From Enoplolaimus lenunculus (lineage: Eukaryota > Nematoda > Enoplea > Enoplida > Thoracostomopsidae): a DNA stretch of 64,000 nucleotides. The notes under the pieces were generated by a model. That model saw nothing but the letters and a program-made list of their open reading frames with translations. It was not told the DNA's origin and did not search any database. The stretch covers positions 1 through 64,000 of the forward strand of contig JASANG010001183.1 of the NCBI GenBank assembly GCA_030248215.1, given 5' to 3'. The position numbers and the translations under genes were made by a program. Positions 22,463 to 33,892 of the stretch are shown one piece after another (within the stretch, counting starts at the first letter, position 1; the number at the start of each line of letters is the position of its first letter).

Positions 22463-22594
22463 TATACCGGAATATGTGCACAGGCATGGCAACATTTGCT
22501 TTACATACACTGATGTGCACATAAACCGACATTGAAGTGTTAAAATGTGTGACGCAAAAATTTCGGAATATATTTAAACCAAATATACTGAAAA

Positions 22595-22816
22595 ATGCAA
22601 AATGTATAGCCCTATTCAGACGTCCAAGTTTTTGCTGCGAGAACTTGCAGCTGCAACTTGCACAGCTACGAATTTAGTTTATATGTGTGAACAACCATGC
22701 AAGTTCACTGAAATTATTGCAGCCGCTTCCTGATTGGTTGATGAAAAAATCAAAGTTCTGTGTGTAATTTTCGCTGCAAGTTCTCGCAGCAAAAACTTGC
22801 ACAAGTGAATAGGGCT
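22595..22816. mobile_element. Family E MITE
   Basis: Left end GCCCTATTCAGACGTCCAAG and right end CAAGTGAATAGGGC are inverted repeats, with CTGCGAGAACTTGCAGC mirrored by GCAAGTTCTCGCAGC. This is the two-armed parent form of the 133-bp tandem unit at 11.1-12.07 kb. Confidence 0.75.
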
Positions 22817-22825
22817 TGAAAGTTT

Positions 22826-22965
22826 GGCCAATGTATAGAACAGGGCCGGAACAGTATTATAAGCATACTCCTAAGCCTAAGCCTAAGCCTAAGCCTAAGC
22901 CTAAGCCTAAGAATGAGCGTATTCGTAAGTCTAAGCCTACGCCTAAGCCTACGCCGCTGTTTTAT
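22826..22965 (+). mobile_element. Family A MITE, right end lost
   Basis: GGCCAATGTATAGAACAGGG, CGGAACAGTATTATAAGC and an uninterrupted run of seven CCTAAG hexamers. The sequence departs from the family after CTACGCCTAAGCC. Confidence 0.75.
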
Positions 22966-22969
22966 TGCC

Positions 22970-24325
22970 GAAGTTTTAAAATTAAATGCTGATCGGTCAC
23001 CGTTTAATAGAATTCAAATTTAAAAGACGCAACGAAAAGTTATAAATTGTATCCTAGTAGACATTATTGAAATCTTCGCCGAAATGTTATTTAACGAAAA
23101 AGGACAAGAATGCATTGCTGGTACTTTCTTTAATATACAAAAGAACGTTTAATATCAGCTCGCATTCTAAAATCAGTGTGGAACCTATTCATCAGTTGAT
23201 CATAGACCTACTAAAAGAGCCAATAAAGATAAAATAAAAATTTTCGCACTTAAATTGGCTTACTTCTGTGTAAATTTCAGTCCAGCAAATTCCAAAGTTC
23301 GTTTGTTTGAAAACCTATTATACTAACTGGTGACAGGTGCTATACACAGCTGTAGAATACGGCTTCTAGTTAGCATAGTGTTTATAATAAGTGAACAAAC
23401 AGAAAATATCAGGAAAACTATCCATTTCAGGCACAATTTCAAGCGAATGAACAGAGTTGTTAGGACGTACCGCGTGTTGAAATTCGATAGGCGATGTTTC
23501 TGTGCATTTTACATCATGTGCACTTACAGCCTCGTTTCCAGTCTAAACCGGATATTTATTTTCGGTGAAGTCGGTGTCCGTTTCCGTTTCCGGTATAGAA
23601 AAAATTGTTATTTTTGTGTTCAAGCTGAGTCAGTTTCGACTCCACAAGAGTCAAATTTGACTCACTGAGCGACTCGGGCGAGTCGACTTTAACTGAGTTT
23701 GTTTAGTCCGGAAAAGCCTTTTTGTGAGAGAGTCAACTTGAATCACCATTTTTTGCTGTGCATATATGCTGCAATAGTTCGAAATTAAATAAGAATTACA
23801 AAATTCAATCCAGTTTCGCTATTTTTACTATTCGTTTACACATTTGGTTGTTTACAACTTAAATGAGAGTTCCGTAAGGACAACTTTCGTTGCAGTTGTT
23901 ACTGTAGCATGCTTCCACAAATGTTCAAGTTAAAATAAGTTTTACTTTTGCCCCTAGAGTATATCTTTCAAATGTAAGCTCACGCTATGCTGATTCTAAT
24001 GATCACAGCACAACAATAACGATTCCAGCTTGAACTTTTTTCAATTTTAAGAATTAAAAAATGCCAAATTACATTAATTTCGCAAGCTCGAATACTGGGC
24101 AGAACCTAATCACTTCCGCTATTTGTCAAAACTGACATGGTTCACATTAACCAGAATTAGCATAAGCCATTATGATTATTAAAATAAACCTGACAAGTTT
24201 TAGTAGCTATTGACGTTTTGTCCGTATATTCTCAAATGTGTATAACACCTAAAACATGATGAGACAGATGTAAATGATTATTTCTTTTTCATTTTAGCAC
24301 AGTAGATTCAGCTGTTTCATAATAC
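22970..24325. other. No gene recognised
   Basis: Holds a part of family B (23.63-23.76 kb, ending ATCACCATTTTTTGCTGTG), one family H end near 24.22 kb (TATTCTCAAATGTG) and a GTGTCCGTTTCCGTTTCCGG stretch near 23.57 kb that recurs at 10.17, 28.38 and 48.57 kb. No exon seen. Confidence 0.4.
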
Positions 24326-24514
24326 CTGTTCATGAACAGATAAAAAAACTTGCTTGATCTGTGATATATTCGCAAAAGTATTGCCAAAAATACGGCTAAG
24401 GGTATCAAACAAGCAACACAACTCGTTAATCAAAAATTCGGATCCAGTAGTGTAGGCAGAATTGAAGCCCAGCAGTTGAAACAATATTTGGTAAGGAGGT
24501 ACCAATGTCGGTAT
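24326..24514 (-). CDS. Candidate orphan exon, function unknown
   Basis: A 63-codon stop-free segment on the minus strand is bounded by an acceptor-like AATTATACAG and a donor-like CAG/GTATTA, and is a multiple of three. The product contains GFNSAYTTGSEFLINELCC and SRIFGNTFANISQIKQVF, which looks like globular protein rather than repeat translation. I do not recognise it, no partner exon could be joined, and chance is a serious alternative. It could belong to an unidentified minus-strand gene or be a gene relic. Confidence 0.25.
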
Positions 24515-24545
24515 CTGTATAATTAAAGCTGCAACGCCCCACAAA

Positions 24546-24787
24546 CACTGTAAATTCCAGTGAGTTGATTTTAACTATAGAATGAGTTGAATCACTCAGG
24601 CTGAGGTAGGAGTATCAGGACTCACAATTCTGAGTTAACTCCAGACATTCTGATTTTAGTTAATAATCAACTTCTACGGACTCAACTCAACTCAGTGTAA
24701 GAATCAAGTCAACTCAGAGTGAGTTAAAGTTTACTGTTATTAACTCCGTCTGAGTTGATTATAATGAACTCATTAGAATTTACACTG
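24546..24787. mobile_element. Family C MITE
   Basis: Left end CACTGTAAATTCCAGTGAGT, right end GAATTTACACTG, filled with GAGTTGAATCAC- and CTGAGTTGATT-type repeats in both orientations. It begins about 30 bp from the candidate exon at 24326-24514. Confidence 0.75.
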
Positions 24788-25099
24788 AACGTATTTTCGC
24801 AGTGTTCCGGTTGATTTTATATATTTTTGCAAATTAATATATACTAAATCGTTATCGTTCTAATTTGCGTTGTGACATTTTTGCACGAAATATGTTGCGG
24901 TATCGGTTGCAAATATTGCAACCGAATTCAATACTAAAAATACTAAAACATAAATATATTTACTGCAACTGGTCCTAATCTGTTTCTGATTCTTAAAACT
25001 TCCAGTTCAAAAATAATGCTCATTCGAGTGCGACCCGGCCCAAATTAAATAATCTTGGCAACACGGCGATTTTCAATTATACCGTTTTATTGGCACTAT
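24788..25099. other. No gene recognised
   Basis: AT-rich; nothing assignable. Confidence 0.35.
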
Positions 25100-25270
25100 G
25101 GCCCATAAGCCGGAACAGTAGTATAAGCATATTCGTAAGCCTAAGCGTAAGGATGAGCTTATACCTAAACGTAAGCCTAATCATAAGGCTATGCATAAAT
25201 AGTCTAAAGCTGGAACTTACTCTCTTATACAGTCGCGCAGGAAAACGTTCCGGCCCTGTTCTATCCATGG
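25100..25270 (+). mobile_element. Family A MITE
   Basis: GGCCCATAAGCCGGAACAGT lacks about 10 bp of the usual left end. The right end is AAACGTTCCGGCCCTGTTC then TATCCATGG. Confidence 0.7.
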
Positions 25271-25788
25271 TATTAAAATTATTGCAGCGGTTGTGATTTA
25301 AAGTGAAATGTTATCAAAAACGAATTTTAAACCGAAAACCACTACCGACATAGGCAGTCATACCAAACAGTGCAAAATTTCATTGCAAGAAATGGTATCA
25401 CGGGGTAAATTTTAAATAAAATTTCATTGTACTGCAAAAGTTTTCTATCAAAATCGTGTTTGCGGTCAGCGGCACCGGTCGTGCCGGTTTCTTACTACGG
25501 CCGGGCAGGGACTGATCGTGCCTGCCGGCTAGTCGGTGACAGGTTTCACCTCGGCACGTTACAAAAGGCGAGTTCGAGGAAATACGGTCGTTTTGAAAAT
25601 TTATTTAGAGACTTGTAAAAAACCACTTTTAACAGGTCACAGAATACCCTTCTGAGAACAAGCATTCAAAGCCTTATTCCTTTTACGTGACGCTGTATTC
25701 TCAGGAACTAAAGTACTTGCTACACCAATGCTGAACAAAACTCCCCGTAAAGATTAATTAATTTTCGTTAACCATTGTAGGTTAGTAT
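25271..25788. other. No gene recognised
   Basis: A GC-rich patch at 25.46-25.56 kb (CACCGGTCGTGCCGGTTTC, CGTGCCTGCCGGCTAGTCGG) can form local hairpins. A 63-codon plus-strand frame there shows no family motif. Confidence 0.35.
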
Positions 25789-26054
25789 GGCCCACGTAAA
25801 GATCCGGTGGCGGAACGTTTTTCCGTGGGACAAGAAAACAGTAAGCTTAAGCTTTAGACTAACGTTTTTTGCTTGGCTTAGGCTTAGGCTTAGGAATACG
25901 CTCATTCTTGCGCTTAGGCTTAGGCTTAGGCTTAGGCTTAGGCTTAGGCTAAGGAATATAATCATTCTTGCGCTTAGCCTTTGGCTATTAGGCTTAGGCT
26001 TAGGCTTAGGAATATGGTTATAAGACTGTTCCGACCCTGTTCTTTACATTGGCC
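25789..26054 (-). mobile_element. Family A MITE
   Basis: GGCCCACGTAAAGATCCGG to TCTTTACATTGGCC with three hexamer blocks, the middle one an unbroken run of six GGCTTA units. Flanks are not an exact duplication (GTTAGTAT, ATTAGCCT). Confidence 0.78.
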
Positions 26055-26671
26055 ATTAGCCTTATAACTTAAACACGAGGGTGCTGAAAAAGGCGTTCGG
26101 GTCTTCGCGTACATCAAAAACCCAAACTTGGTCAGGTCAAATCACTGCTTTATTGAAGTCGTTGACGATTGGCCAATTCTACGTTAGGAAGCAAAATTTA
26201 ATGGTTTTTATTACGGTGCAACCGGACCTGAAAATACCGGAGTCGGAGGTCAACGAAACTTGCCGGAACCGGAGCTGGAGCCGGAGGTGAGGCGAAATTA
26301 CTTAGGTAGCAATAATGATGGTTAATTCGTTAATTTTAGCCAATATCTGCAATATGTTGAGTTGTTTGGTTTTACGCTAATTTTCTGCAAACTTCGGAAA
26401 TTGTTTCTTGAAAATCGTGACAAAAGTAAACGAAACACGCTAAACCGATAATTTTGCAAAATTATACAAAATTTTACTACCAAAATTGCCGGAACCTCCG
26501 GCATATATTCGGCAGGATACCAGAGCCGGAGGTAGACTTCCGGTTGTACCCTGGTTTTATATTGCGGCCAGCACCAATCAAAGTTCTTCGGTACTCCACG
26601 AGAACACTAATAGCGTATACATGGTACAAGCATGGCAGATGAACGATTGCTATAACATTGTAACAACTTGC
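26055..26671. repeat. Inverted CCGGAGCCGGAGG patches, otherwise unassigned
   Basis: ACCGGAGCTGGAGCCGGAGG near 26270 and CCGGAACCTCCGGCATATTC near 26490 plus CAGAGCCGGAGGTAG near 26520 form inverted pieces about 250 bp apart, suggesting a decayed foldback element. No gene. Confidence 0.35.
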
Positions 26672-26888
26672 GGCCAATGTACAGAACAGGAGCGAAACAG
26701 TATTATAAGCATATTGCTAAGCCTAAACCTAAGCCTAAACCTAAGCGTAAACCTAAGCGTAAGAGTGAACATATTCCTAAGCCTAAGCCTAAGCCTATGC
26801 ATAAGCCAAGCAAAAATAGTCTAAAGCTTAAGCTTACTCTTTTCTGGTCCCGTAGAAAAACATTCTGACCCTGATGTTTACATGCGCC
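26672..26888 (+). mobile_element. Family A MITE
   Basis: GGCCAATGTACAGAACAGGA to TGATGTTTACATGCGCC. Open frames on both strands across it only translate the hexamers (Lys-Pro or Leu-Gly repeats). Confidence 0.78.
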
Positions 26889-27190
26889 CCACTGGCTAAC
26901 AATCATATAAGCTTCTTAGCAGTTTTTACCCGTATTTAAATTATAAATTATCGCTTGTTACAAATTTCAAAAAATACAAAATTTATGAATAAATCATGAG
27001 TTTGAATTGAAACATAAATTTTAACCTTTGGCTTTACTCATAATTAAACTCTAAGCAGCTGGTACCGTCTAACCCGACGAAGGGTGGTGAGACCTATGCC
27101 AGCCTAGACTTTCTGTTCGAGGGTGGGTTTACGGATGATTTGGTAAATGAAGTCGCTCAAATTGTACTCCTAGAGGATACAAAATTTGTA

Positions 27191-27507
27191 CCGTAGGAAC
27201 ACGAATAAAAGGGGAGAGACTGATATGTATTTGGCCATTCCGGAGGGTACCCCACTGATATTCGGTTACGGACTGTTATTTGTTTTAACCCACGCTTCGC
27301 CACACTTGGTTACTGTATATATATCCGGTATTGCAATTACCTGTTGAATTAAACGTTTTTTTTTGCCTTGCATCAAAAGCTTGAGAATTAGGATTTGGGG
27401 TACTCTATCTGGTTACAGATTCTTATTAGAGATAAGGACTCCTATTGATTGAGATTCAAAATGGGGATCCCTCTTTGTACCTCCTCTCTGATTCAAGTCG
27501 CTACAGC
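27191..27507. mobile_element. Family D MITE, diverged
   Basis: CCGTAGGAACACGAATAAAA to GATTCAAGTCGCTACAG; shares ATTCGGTTACGGACTGTTAT and GATTGAGATTCAAAATGG with other family D copies but has lost a central segment. Confidence 0.65.
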
Positions 27508-27738
27508 ATTAAATTTATTCAAAAACCTAATCAAAGGTAGGCCTTTTACTAAAAAGTTGTCATATAATGTTTTGATTGGCCTTAGTAGCTCCAGAGGGCT
27601 GCTGGGGCGGGGCAGATCCCGTAACTGGTATAATTATTTTTGTGAAAAAATCCTAAAATGTCTCCTAGTCTTCTAATATTCAATTTCATAACGCTCTTAT
27701 GAAATTAATTCAAGAATGTCAAATGTGGCACTACTTAC

Positions 27739-28008
27739 ACGCCAAGAGTAATATTAACAGAGCCGCAGCCTTCCGGGTCGCCCAGAGAGGTGTCGTCTAT
27801 TACGGACATCTTCGCTACAGTAAAGTCTCTCAAACCCGGAATGAATGACCCATTTGCGAATGTGTAAAAGGATTTTACAGTATTTTCGCCTTGCTTTTTG
27901 TTCAATTGGTTTGCCAAACTTTTCACGCAGGTATACCCTGGTGTAAAAGTCTTGGTGCACTTTTGGAAAATATCATAACCAAGTTCAAGGGCACCCGTAT
28001 AGGAATCA
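27739..28008 (-). CDS. Candidate orphan exon, function unknown
   Basis: A stop-free minus-strand segment of about 90 codons ends at a strong donor (GGCGT/GTAAGT). Its product includes KSFYTFANGSFIPGLRDF and VIDDTSLGDPEGCGSVNITL with four Cys, which could suit a secreted domain. The acceptor side is poor: the nearest AG has no pyrimidine tract, and no ATG opens the frame. I do not recognise it. It could pair with the candidate at 24326-24514 as part of one minus-strand gene, but phases and content do not prove it. Confidence 0.28.
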
Positions 28009-28086
28009 CTCGTAGCAAGTGTTTCCAGTTTCAATTTCCAGACCGAAATTTAATTATATATGTCAAGTCTTGAGACAATTTCTACA

Positions 28087-28351
28087 CACTGAAAATTCCA
28101 GTGAGTTGATTATTCAACTCACAGAGCGATTTAATCATTGCTGACTATTTCTGAGTTCATAGCAGTAAACATTAAGTCGTCTGAACTGATTTATTTCCGA
28201 ACGAGTTGATTAATGAACTCAGAATGAGTTCATTTAATTTAGAACTCTGAGTTGTGAAAGACCGAATTCAGAGCTCAGACTTCTAAGTGGATGCAACTCA
28301 TTGTGAGTTAAAATCAATTTACTGAAATTTAGTGAATTTTCTATCACAGTG
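28087..28351. mobile_element. Family C MITE
   Basis: CACTGAAAATTCCAGTGAGT to CTATCACAGTG, with internal GAGTTGATTAATGAACTCAG repeats. Confidence 0.72.
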
Positions 28352-28628
28352 TAAACCGAATATTTGTTTCCTATAAAATCGATGTCTGTTTCTGCTTCCG
28401 TTATAATAATACCGGGAATTCTGTTATTTTTATCTCGATAATTAATTGTAAATCACGTTCAAATCGCGCAATGTTTCATTACAGATATGTTGCAATTGTT
28501 CGATTTGAAAACAATAATGAAATTCATCCAAATTCCAACAAAAATCAGCTTTTTTTAAAACGTTTACAAAACTCGGCGAATATTTGAAGCCTCAATTGTG
28601 TTGGTACAACAATATAAAACATATTTTA

Positions 28629-28836
28629 CACAGAAAGAAATGGTGAGTCAAATTGATTCCCTCCGAAATAGGCTCTACGGGACCACACAAACTGAATTAA
28701 ATTCGACTCCGCCAAAGTCAAACGTGAGCCTAAGTGAATCAAATTTGACTCTGTATGAGTCAATTTGGCTCAATTTCTGTAGTCCCGTAGAGCCTATTTC
28801 GGAGAGAGTAAATTTGACTCCCTATTTTTTGCAGTG
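28629..28836. mobile_element. Family B MITE (TA target)
   Basis: CACAGAAAGAAATGGTGAGT to CCTATTTTTTGCAGTG with TA on both sides (28627-28628, 28837-28838). Confidence 0.8.
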
Positions 28837-28849
28837 TATATACTTAAAG

Positions 28850-29409
28850 TTTTTACTTTAATATTCGTTTTGCGTTCCATTTCCGTTATTTTTACGGTCC
28901 GTTTACACCTGGTTTCTGCGAATTTCTTGTTACTGACCTCAAAAACTTTTAGCTCTGCCATTTTTGTGGCATTTCCGTGAAATGTATATGTTCACTCTTT
29001 TTCAATGACAACAATTCTACATTTCCGACCGTTGTTGTATGGCTTGTGTCAACAAAAAATTGGTCGGAACCACAGGCGGTTCCAAAAATTTCTGAAATGT
29101 GAAGAAACGAAAAAATTGTAATATAGGATGGACCTTATCATTTTATCACCAAAAAATTTTCTGAGTGCAAAACATTTTGAGATAGGGACCTTACCGTTTT
29201 AACACAAAAAAATTGTCACGGGAAGGGGCGTACGTCCTAACGCCCTTCCCCGCCCTCCTCTGGATCCGCTAGGGGTCGGAACAAAATTTGGTTGAGACAG
29301 TTTAAGCTTACAACCGTGGCAGATTTTTAATACGCGAACCTCAATTATATAGAATCTTCACCAAGCCGGGGTTGCAAGCTGGTAAACCGCTAAATATTTG
29401 AAAAAAGCT
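28850..29409. repeat. Dispersed repeat pieces, no gene
   Basis: 29.06-29.27 kb is a reverse copy of the 19.19 kb repeat. Around 28.87-28.92 kb TTCCATTTCCGTTATTTTTA and GTCCGTTTACACC resemble stretches at 10.19 and 23.57 kb. Confidence 0.45.
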
Positions 29410-29915
29410 GGCAAATGTAAACAACAGGGGCGGAATAGTATTAGAAGCATATTCCTAAGCCTAAGCCTGAACGTAAGAATGGATTTATTCCTAAGCCTAA
29501 AGCCTAAGCTTAAGCCTAAGCGTAAGAATGTATTTATTCCTAAGCTTAAGCATAAAGCCTAAGCCAAGCAAAAAATTAGTCTAAAGCTTAACCCTTTCTC
29601 ACATGAATATTTTCTATTTCCCCTGAGACATACTTTTATGCTAGGATTCGAACACCAGTGACTGGAGTGGGCGGCGTATACCATCACCACTCAGTTATAG
29701 GAGCTTGACGCTCGAGCCAGAGGGGGCTCTCACGTCTTGTGGTGATTTAGTACTATGTATACGTGTTGCAATTGTTAAACACGGTGCGATATATATTATT
29801 TAACGTATACACAGTGCGCTAAGTTGCCTATAGGCAACTCAATGTGAGAAGGGGTTAAGCTTACTCTTTTCTAGTCCCACAGAAAAACGATCCGCCCCTG
29901 ATCATTACATGGGCC
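29410..29915 (+). mobile_element. Family A MITE interrupted by a piggyBac-like MITE
   Basis: Outer ends GGCAAATGTAAACAACAGGG and CCCCTGATCATTACATGGGCC, exact target duplication AAAAAGCT (29402-29409, 29916-29923). Its CTTAAGCTTACTC segment is split by the element at 29592-29854, which gives a relative age: family A inserted first. Confidence 0.88.
29592..29854 (-). mobile_element. Family F: piggyBac-like MITE with tRNA-like core
   Basis: Ends CCCTTTCTCACATG and, inverted, CCCCTTCTCACATTG, both flanked by TTAA (29588-29591, 29855-29858). TTAA target with CCC-starting ends is the piggyBac hallmark (established). On the minus strand the interior has CAAGCTCCTATAACTGAGTG and GGTGTTCGAATCCTAGC, resembling tRNA A and B boxes. 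A second copy lies near 44.82-45.06 kb. Confidence 0.78.
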
Positions 29916-30284
29916 AAAAAGCTTAATGAAATACTACAACCTGTTTATCCTTACACAATGTTTAGTTTAAACGTTCATATCCAAGCTAAATAATATAATT
30001 ACGCATACCAGCTTTTCGGTTTAATTTTCTGGCTGACGCATGATTATATGCTATTTACCCGACCCTGTAGGGATTTTGAAAATAATGTTAAATTTGGCCA
30101 GAAGTTGTAATTGATCAAACCTGTCTCGAGTATAACATGCAGAATTCAATTTTAACGGAATAATATACAAAACAGCTTCAAAGTTCACTTTTTTTTCCAC
30201 CGACCACTGATCGGCGTTGTTTATTAACAATTGGATAAATTTTGTAGTAATTATTTATTTGAGGCTGCCTCGCTGGCTTTGGCG
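29916..30284. other. No gene recognised
   Basis: AT-rich unassigned sequence. Confidence 0.35.
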
Positions 30285-31012
30285 CCCGCCAGCTCAGAGT
30301 GGGCGCCATGCGGGTAAACGCGGGTCGGGTAAAGAATTTCAGTCGTGGGTATACCCGCGGGGTAAAAAGATTTGTATCACGTGGGTAAAAATTTACTGTT
30401 TACCCGTGCCAAACTGAAGTTTTAAGGCGCCATACATACAATATTGTCTGCTTTAGTTCTGGTCACTTGCTGTCTGGTGCTTTTGGGTTTGAAATTTAGC
30501 TTTCGTATGTAAGATTCGTTGAAGTTATAACTCAAAACTTTTGTCAGAATTGTTGCTGTATGATGTATCACCTGATATGTCTTGAAGTTGATCTAAAGAA
30601 CAATCAGTGACATTGTTATTGTCCAACATATTCATAGAGCTACCTTGACTAAATTTAAACCGCCAATCGTCAACCATAAATTGATTTAAGATTGGTGGTA
30701 ACAGAGATTGTTGAAAGTACCGATTAAAAAATTGGCTAAAAATTTTTATTAACCACTTTAATCGGGAACTTATTAATAAGAAAAAGTTGTTTCAGAAATT
30801 GCAATTCTTTATCGATATCGCATGCATTAGACGTAATGGCAAAACTTCTAAAAAGCAGGCAACTAATTAGATTTGTTTTATATTGTTTCGGAAGAAATGA
30901 GTTGTAATTCAATATATATATCTTTTTGCGTGGGTTTACCCGGGGGTCAAAAGTTCATATTTGCGTGGGTAAAGCGGGGGTCAGGTAAAAAAGTCATTAC
31001 CCACATTCAACT
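30285..31012. mobile_element. Family I foldback element (CAGAG ends, GGGTAAA motif)
   Basis: Left arm CAGAGTGGGCGCCATGCGGG then TAAACGCGGGTCGGGTAAAG; right arm, inverted, CAGAGTTGAATGTGGGTAAT with CCCCGCTTTACCCACGC. The element at 59.10-59.22 kb shares GCGGGTAAACGTGCAACTCTG. CAGAG-type ends are typical of hAT elements. The middle (30.42-30.92 kb) is AT-rich and unassigned. Confidence 0.5.
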
Positions 31013-31443
31013 CTGCACCAGCCCCGTCTGGAGAAATATTTCGGTTCCCTGTCAGAGAATTAGCTTCGCTCTTTGTAAGTCGTGTAAAATCGATGGCCCT
31101 GCTAAAACAATGTTTTGTCCGTTCCAAGCGCGCTGAGCAGGTATTGACCGATTTCGTGGTCTGACAAACGGTACTGGTTTCAATTTGATTTTGAGCACAA
31201 AACGTTTCCGGAACTTAAAACCACCATTAGAGGTGGGGTTAACGGTGCAAAACTGTTCTATTAAACGTTTCGTTGGACTAAAGATAATGTCGCACTGTGT
31301 TCAATATATACATGACAAAGGGTATTGTTTCAGACAACGTGTATGCAGGCTAGTGTATACGGCAAAGCACTTAAGCCACGTTTCTTAAAACAACTACTTG
31401 AGTAGAAATTAATACTCTGAGCAGGCCAGTAACCAGATCACCA
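31013..31443. other. No gene recognised
   Basis: Short plus-strand frames here have no motif. Confidence 0.35.
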
Positions 31444-31699
31444 CACTGTAAATTCCGATGAGTTGATTAATCAAGTCAGATAGACAATAAAGTTATTTAT
31501 GGTTATTTCTGAGTTAATAACAGTAAATATTAAACTCGCTATGAGCTGATTTAATTCCGGGTTCACAGTTGATTAATTAACTCAAAACGAGTTCGAGCAA
31601 TTCAGAATTCTGAGTTCTGGAAGACGTAATTCACTTCTCAGACTTCTGAGTGGATTTAACTCATTCTGAGATGAAATCAACTCACTGAAATTAACAGTG
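31444..31699. mobile_element. Family C MITE
   Basis: CACTGTAAATTCCGATGAGT to CTGAAATTAACAGTG with inverted GAGTTGATTAAT repeats. Confidence 0.75.
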
Positions 31700-31704
31700 C
31701 ATGC

Positions 31705-31850
31705 CAGAGCGGGCTGCTAAACGTTTTTTAGGAGGGGCATACAAGGGTTTTTTGTGACTTACAAGTAAAGGTAAAAAATTTTCTAGGGGACCAAAATTGT
31801 TCTACGGGGTTGAGACCCCTTTCCCTCTCTCTGGCGACGGACTCGACTTT
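31705..31850. repeat. Dispersed repeat fragment (CCCCGGAAAAATTT type)
   Basis: GGGGCATACAAGGGTTTTTT, GACTTACAAGTAAAGG and GGTTGAGACCCCTTTCCC match 18.38-18.52 kb. Confidence 0.45.
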
Positions 31851-32180
31851 AAGTCAAACGGTTTATTTTTGAATGACGAGTAACCGTACTGTCAGCTTCG
31901 TGTAGCAACTATCATCAGTTGGCAATGGCAACGCTGTTTTCAATTCCAAAATTTACACAGACGATGTTTGCAAATCAAATGCAAAATAAACGTTTTCATT
32001 ATTCAAACCACAACATTCGCCAATCTAAATATTAACCGTATAGTTTCTGATACGTGCTAAACACATTTGAGAATATAGGCAAATGTTGCCAATTAACTTC
32101 AACCAGAAGAACCTGAGCTATATCAGGACCCGATGTGTGGGTTCCTGGCTCGACAGTATAGTGGGCAAGTTCGAAATCAA

Positions 32181-32454
32181 AGCCAATGTAAGGAACATGG
32201 GCGCAACTACGAGCACATTCCTAAGCGTAAAGCGTAAGCCTAAGCCTAAGCCTAAGCGTAAGCCTAAGCCTAAGCGTAAGAATGAGCATATTCCTAAGCC
32301 TAAGCGTAAGCCTAAGCCTAAGCGAAACAATGACCATATTCCTAAACCTAAGTCTAAGATTAAGCCTAAGCCAAGCCAAAAAATAGTCTAAAGCTTAAGC
32401 TTACATATTGCAGTCCACAAAGGAAACGTTCCGCCCATGATCTGTACAAGGGCC
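32181..32454 (+). mobile_element. Family A MITE
   Basis: AGCCAATGTAAGGAACATGG to CATGATCTGTACAAGGGCC with three hexamer blocks. The 102-codon frame across it is a Lys-Pro translation of the hexamers, not a protein. Confidence 0.75.
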
Positions 32455-32753
32455 GAATAACAAAACACTACCGTATTACGTTGCTACCGATATTTAGATG
32501 ACTTTTAGCTATGCTGTAAATGCAGTCAATATATTGCAAGAAATCACATGAGCGCATTTCCTGTCTAGACTACATATACAATAGTGCTAATATATATGCG
32601 AGTAGGCAAACATTCACTTCAAGCTTACAAGCATAGCTGGTACAAGATGTAATAATTCAGAATCATACAAAAACACAGACGATTTTCCCACAATTGTTCC
32701 TAATTTGCATGCTGAAGAACAATTACTTTATTGGCTGACATCATCATTATAAC
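32455..32753. other. No gene recognised
   Basis: Unassigned AT-rich sequence. Confidence 0.35.
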
Positions 32754-33190
32754 CTAAGTAAACCCGAATAAGAAGGTGGGACTTAATATTTTATTTGACC
32801 TCTACACTGAGTACCCCCGTGTTATTCGGTTACGGACTGTTATTGGTTTTTAACCCGCCCTTCGTTACTGATATATCCAGTATTGCAACACTCCGTTGAA
32901 TTAAACGCTTAATTGTCATGTATCAAAACCTTGAGCGAAAATGCACGGTCATACTTAGGAATGTACTTTAAAAATTTAAGTATGCTTTCAACTTTCGAGC
33001 TCAACTGCATTTGGTGCTGAAGTCTTTTGTGCACTACAATTTGAGATAATTGACTTTTATGGACTGATATTAGGGTTTAGGGACTCTATCCGCTTACGGA
33101 CTCTTTATTAGGGATATGGACTCCCATTGATTGGGACTCAAAATGGGGACCCTCTGTTATTACCCACCTACTTCTTACGTGGGCCACTGC
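32754..33190. mobile_element. Family D MITE
   Basis: AGTAAACCCGAATAAGAAGG to ACGTGGGCCACTGCAA, with GTTATTCGGTTACGGACTGT, GTTGAATTAAACGCTTAATT and GATTGGGACTCAAAATGGGG in the family order. Confidence 0.7.
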
Positions 33191-33410
33191 AATATCTATT
33201 ATATTTGCAAATTCAGGAAATGTTGTTTCCCAACATTTTGTCGAATCCGGTAACTTGCACCCCCTAACGACATGTTGAGTTACGAGTCGTTGTACATCGA
33301 ACTGTGATTAGCACCCCAAAATAACCATTACGGTGTGTTTGAACAAAATTGTCTGCTAACTTTATAATTCAGCGGATGAAGATGTAGATTTGTAAAAAGT
33401 TGGGATCGCT

Positions 33411-33543
33411 GTATAGAACAGGAACTGTAGTATAAGCATATTCCTAAGCCTAAGCCTAAACGTAACAGAATGAGTTTATGCCTAAGCCTAAACTAGACCG
33501 AAGCAAAAAAATTAGTTCAAAGCTTAAGCTTACTATATTGCAT
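33411..33543 (+). mobile_element. Family A MITE fragment
   Basis: CTGTATAGAACAGGAACTGT, AGTATAAGCATATTCCTAAG and AAGCTTAAGCTTACTATATT; both outermost ends are missing. Confidence 0.6.
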
Positions 33544-33892
33544 GAAACTTGATTGACAATTGAAAAAATAACAAAATAGAAGCAAATTTGCATATGGATA
33601 TACAAATCTGCTGGAACGTTGCGCAAAATACGTATGTGGGGCGTTCCAGCTTTAATATATAGATTATTAAATATTTTAAACTATTTTGTAATATTTTCCT
33701 AAACAGTTGTTTCTTTTAACAAAAATGTTTCTAATTAATAGCCTCTAACAATCACCGCGTGTGTAATATCTTTCTGTTCTGAATTTAATTCTGCAATTCG
33801 GTAAAGTCAATTATTCGGTCACAGAACAACGCAGTGTTTGACTTTGGATGGATAAAGTCGCTCAGACCAAGAGTGGATGATCACTCTTTATA

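Noticed and set aside
32083-32391. Lys-Pro-rich proteins (also at 26668-26868 and 45608-45862)
   Set aside because: CCTAAG hexamers read as Pro-Lys or Leu-Gly/Ser-Leu repeats inside family A MITEs.
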